This document shows, one piece after another, positions 31,682-41,729 of a stretch of DNA of 64,000 nt; position 1 is the first letter of the stretch, and every line of letters begins with the position of its first letter. The stretch spans positions 49,469,149-49,533,148 of the forward strand of contig NC_063166.1 of NCBI RefSeq assembly GCF_023159225.1, in the 5' to 3' direction. The translations under genes and the position numbers were made by a program. The notes beneath the pieces were generated by a model. The model did no database searches and was not told the DNA's origin. It worked only from the letters and a program-made list of their open reading frames with translations. This DNA comes from Perognathus longimembris pacificus. Lineage: Eukaryota > Chordata > Mammalia > Rodentia > Heteromyidae.

Positions 31682-31892
31682 AAAGGTGCTGGGAATATGG
31701 CCTAGTGGTAAAGTGCTCACCTCATATACATGAAGCCCTGGGTTTGATTCCTCAGCACCATATATATATATCCGGAAGTGGTGCTGTGGGTCAAGAGGTT
31801 GAGTGCTAGCCTTGAGCAAAAGAAGCCAGGGACAGTGCTCAGGCCCTGAGTCTATGCCCCAGGACAGGCAACAAAAACAAAACCAATAAACA
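31682..31892 (+). mobile_element. IDL-Geo SINE, older, interrupted copy
   Basis: ID-like half 'gctgggaatatggcctagtg', right half 'ccggaagtggtgctgtgggt' (with a short deletion at the junction), end 'aggacaggcaacaaaaac'. Its target-site duplication is aaatcagtgttcaagaaag at 31443-31461 and 31893-31911 with one mismatch, so its extreme 5' end was displaced by the younger copy. Confidence 0.9.
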
Positions 31893-31921
31893 AAATCAAT
31901 GTTCAAGAAAGAGTATTTCCC

Positions 31922-32674
31922 AACATCCCTGCTAGTAAAGGAAATGCAAATAAAAACAACCCTGAGATACCACCTCACCCCAGTTAGAATGGCCTATACT
32001 CTGAACTCAGGAAACAACAAATGCTGGAGGGGCTGTGGGGAAAGAGGAACCCTTCTCCATTGTTGGTGGGAGTGCAAATTAGTACAACCACTTTGGAGAA
32101 CAGTATGGAGGTTTCTCAAAAAGCTCAATATAGACCTACCCTATGACCCAGCCATACCACTCCTAGGCATCTATCCTAAACAGCAAAACCCAAGATATCA
32201 AGATTGTACTTCCATGTTTATCGCGGCACAATTCACAATAGCCAAAATATGGGAACAACCCAGATGCCCCTACACAGACGAATGGATCCAAAAAATATGG
32301 TACTTATACACAATGGAATACTACATAGCGATTAGGAATGGTGAAATATTGTTATTCGCAGGGAAATGGTCAGAACTCGAACAAATAATGTTGAGTGAGA
32401 CAAGCCTAGAACACAGAAAACAAAGGGGCATGATCTCCCTGATATATGACTGTTAACAAAGGGAGACGGAGAGACAGTAGAGACCAAGTCTGTGAACACT
32501 GTATATGTGCTTGATACATTGTATATTGCATATGTGTCTACCTGACCTAGACAAGGGATGGAAAAACAGGTTGTAAGATATCACAAGAAATGTACACACT
32601 GCCCTACTATGTAACTGCACCTTCTTTGCGCAACACCTTGTAAAAAAATTTATGTTCAATTAATAAAAAAAAAA
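31922..32674 (+). mobile_element. 5'-truncated L1, lineage C
   Basis: Carries the end of ORF2, a short 3' UTR (about 215 bp) ending near 'gcgcaacaccttg' and an A-tail. Target-site duplication of 17 bp, aagaaagagtatttccc at 31905-31921 and 32675-32691, differs by one base. The duplication overlaps that of the adjacent older SINE, so both used nearly the same genomic site. This L1 looks young: its reading frame is open to the natural stop. Confidence 0.95.
31923..32456 (+). pseudogene. L1 ORF2 protein C-terminal fragment
   Basis: About the last 178 residues of L1 ORF2p, open up to a stop at 32454-32456. Visible are the pre-terminal segment '[19 protein letters not shown]', the C-terminal cysteine domain [19 protein letters not shown] with the C-x3-C-x7-H-x4-C spacing completed by the next Cys, and 'YLYTMEYY' further on. 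Endonuclease and reverse transcriptase domains are absent because of 5' truncation, so it cannot act alone. The in-frame ATG at 31899 lies in host flank, not L1, so it is no natural start. Confidence 0.95.
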
Positions 32675-32699
32675 AAGAAAGAGCATTTCCCCTGAATGG

Positions 32700-34715
32700 A
32701 GTACAGATGTTCCCACTGTGTGTGGTGGTAACTTTTAGGTTTCCTTCCTTCCTAGATTATGAGCTCCTTAAGAAAGGGGCACACCTCACATGCTTTAGTG
32801 GGGTTCGTCATATATTTAGAATACTGCAAACAGGCAAATTTGGACTGACAGAGAGATGATTGCATAGTTGATTTCTGCCAGAAATTGTGTCTTTATTAAA
32901 TAGGAAAGTTGGTTCATAGTCTTCAAGTAAGTGACAACTTACTTAAATAATATTTAATTTATAGTTGTGGATCAACTACATAGATAAGAAATAGAAGGAG
33001 AAAAAGAGAAGAAACACAGCTCTACCCTTGCCTGTTGTAAGAATAAATTCTTGGCATGAAAACTCCCTTAAATTGTAGTTATGTGGTTAGGTTTTACAGA
33101 ATCCTTCAGTGGGATGGAGAACTCAAGAGAAGCTGGGGCCAGCAATGGGGTATCTAGCATTTTTTTTCCAGATTGTGGTTCCACTGGACGTTGCCTGTGG
33201 GGTTTTCAGTGATTGTGATTTCAGTAGCCTTGGCTTCACCTTGCAATTGATAAAGGGCTGTCACTATTACAATTTGTTTTTTTTTCTAGGGTAAGATAGT
33301 AAGAGCATCAGGACCAGGCATCAGAATGACTGTTATAACCTAAATCTATCATTTAGATGTCACATCCTGGCCAGTACTTCAGTCACTTGGGCTGACATTT
33401 CTTTATTCAGGAATGAGAATACCAACCCTCTCCACTTCTATATAGGGAAAGAATCACTGAGGATGCTGGATTATATAAGGTGTTATGATGCTGTAAGAGA
33501 TATTTAAACTGCTTTTGGCTAAGAAACAGTGACTCCAAACTTGGGTCTATGAATTAACTACAAACAGGATAAAAGCACGCATCCAGCCTTCACTTTGCAT
33601 CTATGTCCTTTGATCTGAGCCATTCTTTCCTGTATTACCTTAGGAATTACTATAAGCATCTTGTGACACAGGCAAGTCCCTCTTCTTATCCTTTGCCCCT
33701 CTTCTTATCAAATTGCTTTCTTCTTATCATCTCTTCTTATCAAGGTGAAACTGTCTCCAACGTGACTAACTTTTTCTCCCTTCCCTTGATTGATAAGCTA
33801 TAACAATGTCTCCCAACTTCCCTGAAACCCCTCCACAGACAAAAACTGATGGTAAATCAGGAAATACGAGTAATATATAATTATAATGCATACCTCTCTT
33901 CTCCTGCCCAAGTTTTTTGTTTATAAAACCTAATGCTTATGTTTACCACCTGAAGAGAGCTGAAAATGGCTGATGATAAACTGAAGTACTGACTTCCCAT
34001 GGTGTTGCCAATGCCATGTAATAAATTCCCTTTCCCTGCCTTTCACCATGTATAATTATTTGGTGTATAGTGTCTGCACCTGATATTTGGAACAGTGCTA
34101 CATACTTTGTTGTTTTGTTTTTCCTTTGAGCAAGAAACACAACTTCTTTCCATTTCTATATGTAAAGTAGGAATGATAACATTTCTCATTCCTCAATATT
34201 TTCCTTTAAAATTATAAGGAATGTTTTAAGAGAAAAGGAAAGACAAATAACCTAATATCAGTTCGTAGACGGTAGAGTCAAGTTTCTAACCCAGATGTAG
34301 CCAACAGTCAAATTCAAGTCTCTACAAACAAGAACAGCAACACTTCACATCCTCTGTCTTTTTCAGGCAGAATAACTAAGTTGGAAAAGTATCTAAGAGC
34401 AGACATTGTGTTTCACAGGAATGTGAAGTAATATGGCTCCTGACTTAGATCATTGGACATCTTGGGAGGGTTTAGGATTCATTTCATTTCACAGCTTATT
34501 TTTCAACTCTTCAATTAATAAGTAACAAGTACTTAAGCAGTATCTTAGTTAGGCAAAAAAAATGTGTTTATGTGCTTCAAAACAATAAAGAATCGGAATA
34601 ATCATATTGGTACAGCTGACATGGGTGTGGAGAAATGAGTTCCCTCTCACAGGATTTGAGAGAAGGAAAATAAATATAACCTCCTGACAGGGCCACATAT
34701 GAAGTGCTTATGTTC
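32700..34715. other. Unassigned non-coding DNA
   Basis: No repeat, exon or RNA gene recognised across 2 kb. The region at 33360-33490 faintly resembles a MIR but cannot be defended. Small pyrimidine-rich 'cttcttatc' repeats occur at about 33681-33742. Confidence 0.35.
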
Positions 34716-34719
34716 TCAA

Positions 34720-35275
34720 TCTGCATTAGTCATGGTTCCATGGAACAGAGCCAGCACAACATACAAAATGACGAGAGGGTTCACTATACTCACAGAATGA
34801 AAGGCTGTATGACCTCTTATGGTGGAAGCACAATGACCATCTGCAGGCTGGAGATCCTCTGAGAGCAAAAATTACTCAGTCTAAGGAGCTGGAATCCTCA
34901 GAACAAAAACACTAATGATGCAGCCCAGTCTGCGGCTGAAGGACTGAAAGCCCCCTGGAAAGCCACTTATGCAAGTTTACATTTAAAGACCTACAGCAGG
35001 AAAAAAGAATGCATGTGCTCAAGAGGAGCATCTCAGGCATGTGTGCGCGCACACAGACAGACAGTTTTGCTCTTCCTCTACTTTTTCATTTCATCTAGTC
35101 TCCTAGATGCCACCCATACTCAGGGTAAAACCTGTGCACTCAATTTGCAGGCCCCCATGCCAGTCTTCTTTAGAAACACCCCTACAGATACTAACAGAAG
35201 CATGTTTCCCCAATTTTCTAAGCATCCTCTGTCCAATCAAATTGACAGAGCTAATCATCACACAATTCCAGATAA
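34720..35275 (-). mobile_element. ERVL-type LTR, MLT2-like, antisense, diverged
   Basis: 'ttccatggaacagagccagc' at the 5' side and 'agaaacacccctacagatac', 'aaattgacagagctaatcat' at the 3' side follow antisense MLT2 order. A short (AC/GC) run lies at 35043-35064. Open frames at 35013-35384 have no retroviral similarity that I can see. Confidence 0.55.
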
Positions 35276-35279
35276 TTCC

Positions 35280-35735
35280 CCTCAGCAGAGCATCAGACAA
35301 ATCACAGAGCTTCCTGCCTGTGCATGTTCATCTCAGCAGAAAATAAAAGACACATCTATCAAGGAACAGGAAGCGTTTCAATAAACAAGTTTACAGACAT
35401 TACAAAAATTACTACAATATCCATGAGAATAAATATCCATATTTGCTAATGAGGAAAGAATGTGAGTTGAAAACTCAGTATAAAAAAAGATTTAAAAGAT
35501 TCTGTATAATGTGCTTTTATATAAAATCTTATCTGTGGACACCATTGGCAAATACCTACTTAGATATTTAGGAAGGTATTTGTTCAACTCACAGTAATAG
35601 AGTTTTTTTTTCCAGATCAAGGCCTTTCAAATGGCCTTTTAATTTTTTCTTCATAAGTTGATTTTTAAAAGAATTTTCAAAATTACTATATTATGCAAAG
35701 GATTTACATATCTTTCACTTAAAAATGTAAATCTA
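35280..35735. other. Unassigned non-coding DNA
   Basis: AT-rich, nothing recognised. Confidence 0.3.
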
Positions 35736-35737
35736 CC

Positions 35738-35962
35738 GGGCTCTGGTAGCTCATGCCTGTAATTCTAGCTACTCAGGAGACTGAGATCTGAGAATTGCTG
35801 TTCAAAGCCAGTTCAGGCAGAAAACTCTGTGAGACTCTTAATCTCAATTAACCACCAGAAAACCTGAAGTGGCACTGTGGCTCAAGAGCACTAGCCTTGA
35901 GCTGAAGAGCTCAGAAACAGTGCCCAGGCCCAGAGTTCAAGCCCCATACCCCACCCCCCAAA
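35738..35962 (+). mobile_element. B1-composite SINE
   Basis: Head 'gggctctggtagctcatgcc', linker 'gagactcttaatctcaatta', right half 'gaagtggcactgtggctcaa' and 'cagagttcaagccccatacc'. The right half lacks about 10 bp in the A-box region ('ctcaagagcactag'). Confidence 0.9.
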
Positions 35963-36047
35963 GCAAATCTATTTAATAGTTTGTAGCATAAAGTAGGCAG
36001 TAACTATGTTACAAAGATGGCTTCACAGTAAGTTGTCTTTCTTAGGC

Positions 36048-36685
36048 AGGGTAGCCAAAAATCTCCAAAGAGACAAAACCAATAGCAGTGGTATATAGAT
36101 GATAGATAAATAGATATATGATTGATGTTAGATAGATTATGCATGATAGATGATAAATAGAAAGATTAATAGATGGTAGATAGATTAATAAATAGATTGA
36201 TAGTTTGATAGATAGTTATAGATAGATGAGAAGAGGTTGGGGGAGGAATTGGCTCCCCCCATTGTAAAGGCTGAGAAACTGACAACTGTAAGCTAGAAAA
36301 CCAGGGGAGCCCAAAGTATAATTCTCAGGCTGAGGTAGAAAGTCAGAGCACTTCTGTAAGGAAGGGAGAGGTGCTGATTCAAATCTCTAAGTCAAAAGGA
36401 GAGAAGAATTCAAGGGAAAATGTGTCAGGCTTTTAGCAAGAAGGGACAGCGAAATTTTCTTTCCTCTTCTTTTTCCTTTTTCCCAGATCCCAAATGGATG
36501 CTTTCTAGTCACCTTGAGGGGTGGATTTTCCCTATGCAGTCCGTGGAAATATCTCTCCTTGGAAGCAGCCTCACAGATACACTCAGAGATAATGTCTTAC
36601 CTATTACCAATGCCTCAGTCAAATCAAATAGACAGCTAGAATTAGTCAACAGTGCCTACTTACAAAGGGTATGAATTTAATAGAC
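36048..36685 (-). mobile_element. ERVL-type LTR, MLT2-like, antisense
   Basis: 'ctccaaagagacaaaaccaa' at the start; a diverged (GATA)n tract 36095-36232, a common feature at this point of the family; 'aggaattggctccccccatt'; then 'cctcacagatacactcagag' near the end. Interspersed insertions or deletions make it longer than usual. Confidence 0.65.
36095..36232. repeat. (GATA)n-like diverged tract
   Basis: Imperfect GATA/GATT units within the MLT2-like LTR. Confidence 0.8.
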
Positions 36686-36689
36686 CTTT

Positions 36690-36895
36690 GGGAGCATATG
36701 GCTGTTATGAACTGAATATTTATATTGTCTCTATATAGTGAGGCTGAAAATCCCCATGTCATGGTAGGCACAGGTGGTGCTTTGGGGAGGTGATGAAGGT
36801 ATTGCCCTTAGGATGGGATTAGTGCCCATTGTTTGCAAACCAGGAAAAATATCTCACCATAACCCATCTGTGTTAGTACTTGGAGCTCTGAGAAA
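36690..36895 (+). mobile_element. MaLR-like LTR fragment (tentative)
   Basis: 'ggctgttatgaactgaatat', 'ctgaaaatccccatgtcatg' and 'ggtgctttggggaggtgatg' and 'ttaggatgggattagtgccc' resemble the 5' half of an MLT1-type LTR. Interrupted at 36909 by a (CA)n array. Confidence 0.5.
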
Positions 36896-36908
36896 AAATT
36901 GTTTAATG

Positions 36909-36927
36909 CACACACACACACACACAA

Positions 36928-36974
<47 letters not shown>
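36909..36974. repeat. (CA)n microsatellite
   Basis: Interrupted CA array (AAACATACATA in the middle), then about 15 further CA units. Confidence 0.95.
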
Positions 36975-36975
<1 letters not shown>

Positions 36976-36979
36976 TTGA

Positions 36980-37615
36980 GCTATTTGAGCTCAGCTCAAA
37001 TTGGCTGTGACAGTAGCCCAGGCATCCTTTCTCATTGTCAAGCTTCTGGAGGACTGAGACATCACCAATTCTTGAGAGGTAGTGGGAGGCCATGCGGATT
37101 CATCTCTCTGAAATCTCAGCAATGCTTTCTTCCTCTTAGCAGGAGAAAAGATTCAGAAATGTAATGAAAGAGAAGGGTAAGTTCTTTTCTCTAGCCTGAC
37201 CTCGACTCATAAATTGCCTGGTTGTAGATTTCAGTGCTCCTCATAAAAGAATCTAAGTAATAATGTCATGAGATAATTGGATACCTCATTCCAGATCAGA
37301 ACATGTCACCAGGACCCAGCTATGTGGAGCAGCTCCTGTTTTATAACAGAGCTTAAGTGGCATCCCTGTCTAAGTAAGAATAGGAGACACCAGAAATGAT
37401 CATTTTTATTTTCAAGTTCAATACACTGAAGAAAAAGGCAGGTTGGATTTAGATAATGTATTCTTTGGAAAATGCTATTTCATTTAGTCATACATATGTA
37501 TATGAAGTCCAGATTTTTAAAGAATCTGTCGGTTTTAAAAAATGGTTTGTATGTAATCAAATTATGTAATTTCTATCTTCTGCTTAACTCATCAAAAATA
37601 TCCTTCTCCTGTCAT
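36980..37615. other. Unassigned non-coding DNA
   Basis: No repeat recognised. Opposed short frames, none convincing. Confidence 0.35.
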
Positions 37616-37619
37616 AATA

Positions 37620-37805
37620 ATCAGTGTACATATGTGAAAATGGAACCAGATAACTTGAGGGGATGCATGGGGTTGGAAGAGATAAGTGGAGAATGATGGA
37701 AGAGACGACTTTGACCAAGATGCTTTGTGCTCATAAATTGACATTTCGAATTGAAACCCCTTTGAACAACTATTTAAATAACTTTTATGTAAAAAATGAA
37801 ATTTG
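37620..37805 (+). mobile_element. L1-type 3' UTR, lineage B
   Basis: 'tgtacatatgtgaaaatgga', 'gaccaagatgctttgtgctc', 'cccctttgaacaactattta' and A-rich tail. Same terminal block as 25.4, 44.8 and 51.3 kb. Confidence 0.6.
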
Positions 37806-37809
37806 AAAA

Positions 37810-38130
37810 ATAGACACTAATAACTGTAAATGACACAGGCCCCTTCATGTGTTCTTTCTTTTTTAAAAGCTTATATGAAAGGCCTTATAAATCTAGCCTA
37901 CATAGCTTCTCCCTTGTTAGAGGCACTTCCTCTCATGGGTAGTATTCAAGTTCAAGAGGCCTATCAAGCTGGGTGCACATTAAAACCCATACTTTTTTTA
38001 ACCACTTACCTTAGAACCATAGCAGGTACTTACATTATGAATGTAGACAGTAAAATATGATAGCATGAACTAAACCTGTATTAAACCATAAAGATCACAG
38101 GTATTTTCATGTCACAATACTATTTTCCTA
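37810..38130. other. Unassigned non-coding DNA
   Basis: Nothing recognised; a 76-residue frame has no features. Confidence 0.3.
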
Positions 38131-38134
38131 GGCT

Positions 38135-38215
38135 GGATGAGAACTATAATGCTATCTCTGCCCCTCAGCTAGTTAGGATGACAAACATGAACCACTGCCA
38201 TACCTGGTCCTGAGA
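38135..38215 (-). mobile_element. B1 head fragment, antisense
   Basis: 'ctcagctagttaggatgaca' and 'aaccactgccatacctggtc' match the antisense B1 head only. Confidence 0.5.
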
Positions 38216-38219
38216 AAAG

Positions 38220-38740
38220 TCTTTCTGTCAGGACCTCCAGAAGTGTTGTGGAATTGTGCTCATTGGTTCAGACAAGGTCCCATGTGAATCGTTAATGGGC
38301 TTAATTAAGCTAATTCTGACCTTGGTCTCATCTTAGCTATGTGGTGGGCATAAATAGGAGAATCCTGGTTCAAGCCAAAGTAGGAAAAAAAAAACACAAA
38401 CAAAAATGAGATCCTATTTTTTAAAATTCTAAAGCAAGAAAAGGTGGAGGATGAGAAGTATACAAACCATGGAGAACACAGCCAACAGCTGAACAAAATC
38501 AGTCCTTTGATAATGTTTTAAAAGATCCTAGAGCAAGCCCCAGGTGGAGTTACCTACCCGGGTCACTGTGCATTGGTTCCTTCATGATTTAATTAAAGAA
38601 ACTATCTCATTTCATTTTCATAGTAAAATATCCAAGGATCCTGTAGTTTGACCAAGGGCCCACAGGATTCTCCTCAGTAAAGAAAGAAGACTAAGTCCTC
38701 ACAATCCCCAGTAGTTCTATCTTTCAACAACAAAAGTAGT
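38220..38740. other. Unassigned non-coding DNA
   Basis: No family or exon recognised. Confidence 0.3.
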
Positions 38741-38744
38741 AATA

Positions 38745-38862
38745 TTCTTCCTAATGAATGAGTAAAATTTCACTATATACCACGTTTTCTTGATCCATTC
38801 TTTCATCCCATCTGGAATGTTTACATACCTTGGCTGTGGTGAATAATGTAGCAATCAAAAAA
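38745..38862 (-). mobile_element. L1 3' fragment, antisense
   Basis: 'taccacgttttcttgatcca', 'ttctttcatcccatctgg' and 'ccttggctgtggtgaataat' are the antisense of the end of L1 ORF2. Confidence 0.65.
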
Positions 38863-38871
38863 ATCAAAAAG

Positions 38872-38968
38872 CAAGACTGGAGGCATGGCTCAAGTGGCAG
38901 AGTGTCATCCAAGCAAGCAAGCCAAGTAAACATGAGACACTGAGTTCAAACCCTAGGACCATCAAAAA
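38872..38968 (+). mobile_element. ID-like SINE monomer
   Basis: 'ggcatggctcaagtggcaga' (A-box side), 'ctgagttcaaaccctaggac' (B-box side), A-rich end. Its A-box side resembles the right half of the composite SINEs. Confidence 0.7.
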
Positions 38969-39018
38969 GTAAATGAGAGTCATTTTACTGAACAAGATTC
39001 ATATATGCAATACATAGG

Positions 39019-39518
39019 ACTTTAACAAAAGAAGCTACCATTTCACATGGGATGTTGAAAGTAATTACAACAGTGATATAACACTCATTTCCATAGCATG
39101 GAGTCCATTTCACTTAGTATCATCTTCTGTGTTTATAAGGGCATAGCTATTGGGCTCTTGTGATCCTCTGCTGTGACTTCTTGTATCCCCTTCCTGTGAT
39201 TGTCCCTGCGCTATCACTGTATTTCATCTGAGTACCCTGGATACTGTATATACTGGTATTAGAACTAGGGAAGTGAAAGGGAATATCAAAATCAAGAGAC
39301 AAAGGATAAAAAGGCAAACGACTCCAAAAGCAATACTTGCAAAACCATTTGGTGTAAACCAACTGAACACCTCATGGGGGGAGGGGAAGGAGGAAGGGGG
39401 GAAACGAGGAAGGAGGTAACAGTACAAGAAATGTACCCATGGCCTAACGTATGAAACTGTAACCGCTCTGTACATCACTTTGACAAAAAATAAGTAATTA
39501 TTATTTAAAAATAAATAA
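39019..39518 (+). mobile_element. L1 lineage A with inverted 5' part (twin priming)
   Basis: 39044-39177 is the reverse complement of 24473-24607 of the long lineage-A copy ('catgggatgttgaaagtaat' onward), while from about 39178 the sequence runs forward ('cttgtatccccttcctgtga') to the tail at 39518. Flanked by 'aatacatagg' at 39009-39018 and 39519-39528. The forward part carries the G-rich tract (39375-39417) and 'gtaaccgctctgtacatcac'. Confidence 0.85.
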
Positions 39519-39529
39519 AATACATAGGC

Positions 39530-40370
39530 TTTTTAAAAGGTTAATGAGGATAGGAATACCCCTATTTTGAGGGCATTTTGGGTTCTTTGATAGAGGGCTC
39601 CAAACTGGTTTCCCAAAGCATAAGGAGCCCCACCAAGATATTGAAGACTTCCTTCAGTCTAGGAGCCAATAGGACCTCAGACCTAGGTTGGTATTATAGG
39701 AAAACAAGCTGCAAACAGTATCAATCTCTGCCAAAAGACAAAGCAGGATAAGAAACTCCCTGCTTAATAAAATTAATATGAATGAAAAGATTAAGAAACT
39801 CTCAGGAAAATGTTTATTAAGTAATGAACTTCTCCTTCTGGTTTTTCTCATTTTGAAGATTTCAATGCAGTGCTTCATATGACATTTATTGGAATTGAGT
39901 CATAAAACTGAGATTGATGAGACTTGCAAAAAGTTCTGGAAATTCCCAAACTTTTTGAAAATGGCTTTTATGTGTAAAATGATGCTTTATGAAATTTGAA
40001 ATAATGTCAAACTTATAAAAGTTGCAAGAAAAATGTGATGATTTTCTGTATACCCTTCAATTTTCCAACAGCTAACTTTCCCCCCGTGTGTGTCATTATT
40101 CTCTATACATGCATACATTTTTCGAATTTATTTCAAACCTTTTGGTGATAAGTTTGATATATGCCTCTAATTTTTCTTCTTTTTTAATCTTATATACTTC
40201 AGTTATTTCCTAACATGAGGTCATTCTTTTATTTAACCCAGTACAACGATCAAAACTAGGAGTTAACATTAATACGATATTATTTCTAACCTATAGATCT
40301 AATAGAAAATTTGTCAGTGAAGCCACTAACATTCTTAGGCAATAAAGCCAAATTGCTTATCAGAAAACTT
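39530..40370. other. Unassigned non-coding DNA
   Basis: AT-rich; nothing recognised. Confidence 0.3.
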
Positions 40371-40374
40371 GAGT

Positions 40375-40612
40375 CTTGCTGGGTGCTGGTGACTTATGCC
40401 TGTAATCCTAGTTACTCAGAAGGCTGAGATTTGAGGATCCCAGTTCAAAGCCAGCTGTGGCAGGAAAGTCCATGAGACTCTAAGCTCCAATCAACTACTC
40501 AGAAAACGTCAGAAGTGGTGCTGTGTCTCAAGTGCTATAGTGCTAGCCTTGAGCACAAGGAAACCTAGGACAGGCCTAGGAACTGAGTTCAAGCCCCAGG
40601 ACAGGCAAAAAA
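40375..40612 (+). mobile_element. B1-composite SINE, full length
   Basis: Head 'tgctgggtgctggtgactta' and 'taatcctagttactcagaag', linker 'gaaagtccatgagactctaa', right half 'cagaagtggtgctgtgtctc' and 'gagttcaagccccaggacag', then A-tail leading into a compound microsatellite. Confidence 0.92.
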
Positions 40613-40642
40613 AAAAAAAAAGAAAGAAAGAAAAGAAAAGAA

Positions 40643-40687
<45 letters not shown>

Positions 40688-40688
40688 C

Positions 40689-40722
<34 letters not shown>
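40606..40722. repeat. Compound A/(AAAG)n/(TG)n/(GA)n microsatellite
   Basis: Poly-A, AAAG units, (TG)n at 40644-40675 and (GA)n at 40676-40722 follow directly on the composite SINE tail. Confidence 0.95.
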
Positions 40723-40724
40723 CT

Positions 40725-40955
40725 GCATCTTTCTAATAAGAAACAGATGATCTGTTTTATCTTTTATTGGTTGGTAGAATGTTGGTAACTTGGTATATTT
40801 CTGATGCTTCCTAGAGTTCAGATTCAGATTATGTGCCATGGGCATAACTGGGTTATCACTTAGTCCTTGGTGTGTGGTATCTTGAGGCAGAGGATGTACC
40901 ACTGCTGGTAATGTTAAGTTTGTTGGAGGATTTGGGGGGAAGGTTTTTTTTGGGG
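40725..40955. other. Unassigned non-coding DNA
   Basis: Short gap; nothing recognised. Confidence 0.3.
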
Positions 40956-40961
40956 GGTGAG

Positions 40962-41194
40962 AGGAATGGTCATGGAGCTTGAAGTTGGGACCTGAGCACT
41001 ATCCCTGAGCTCTTTTGTTCAAGGCTACCACTCTAACACTTTGAGTCACAACACAACTTCCAGTTTTCTGGTGGTTAATTGGATATAAGAGTCTCACAGA
41101 CTTTCCTGTCCAGACAGGCTTCGAACCAGGATCCTGAGATCTCAGCCTCCTGAGTAGCTAGGACTAGAGGCCTGAGCCACTGGTGCCCAGCTAA
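40962..41194 (-). mobile_element. B1-composite SINE, antisense
   Basis: Right half 'gagcttgaagttgggacctg', 'gttcaaggctaccactctaa', linker 'ggatataagagtctcacaga', B1 head 'cagcctcctgagtagctagg' and 'gccactggtgcccagct'. Confidence 0.9.
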
Positions 41195-41364
41195 ATTTGA
41201 TGCTAAATTTGATTGGTTAATTAACACAGTCTTTCCAGTCCTCTCTATTGTTTATGAAATTAATAAATGTCAGATAGAGAAGCTCCTAGAGATTTTGTAA
41301 ATATCCTGTTTCTCCACAAAAGTTCACTCACTGGTATTATAAGAAGTGTTTCTTTGATTTGTAT

Positions 41365-41460
41365 TTTGTTTTTGTGTGGTACTTACGAACTGACCCCAAA
41401 GCCTTCAGCAGGCCAGGCAAGTGCTCTACCATTGAGCTCTATGCACAACACAGCCTTTTA
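41365..41460 (-). mobile_element. ID-like SINE monomer, antisense
   Basis: 'gccaggcaagtgctctacca' and 'ttgagctctatgcacaac' are the A-box side in antisense; the B-box side ('acgaactgaccccaaag') is diverged. Confidence 0.65.
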
Positions 41461-41725
41461 GTCTCCACCAAAGAACCTCAAATGCATCAATCACTACTGT
41501 CATAGGAAACACTTTCTTTTCTCCTCTGTTCTTCCCTATCTCTGTTGGCTTTATATTCCAAATAGAGTCCACCCTTTTGTGTCACATAACTGTTGGCACA
41601 TCATGTAGTCTTTCTTCTCTAAGGTCTTCAGAGTAAGCACTCTTCGTCAAGTACCATTATCCAGGACCAAAGGATCCTCTTATGAGTGAGACAGCAGGAG
41701 TAGAACAATCTTTAAAACAACTCTA
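41461..41725. other. Unassigned non-coding DNA
   Basis: Short gap preceding the minisatellite. Confidence 0.3.
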
Positions 41726-41729
41726 TCCC

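Noticed and set aside
31899..32456. 185-codon frame as a host gene
   Set aside because: From 31922 on it is the L1 ORF2 C-terminus; the ATG lies in the flanking target-site sequence.
33360..33490. Possible MIR element
   Set aside because: Only a vague resemblance; too diverged to support without an alignment.
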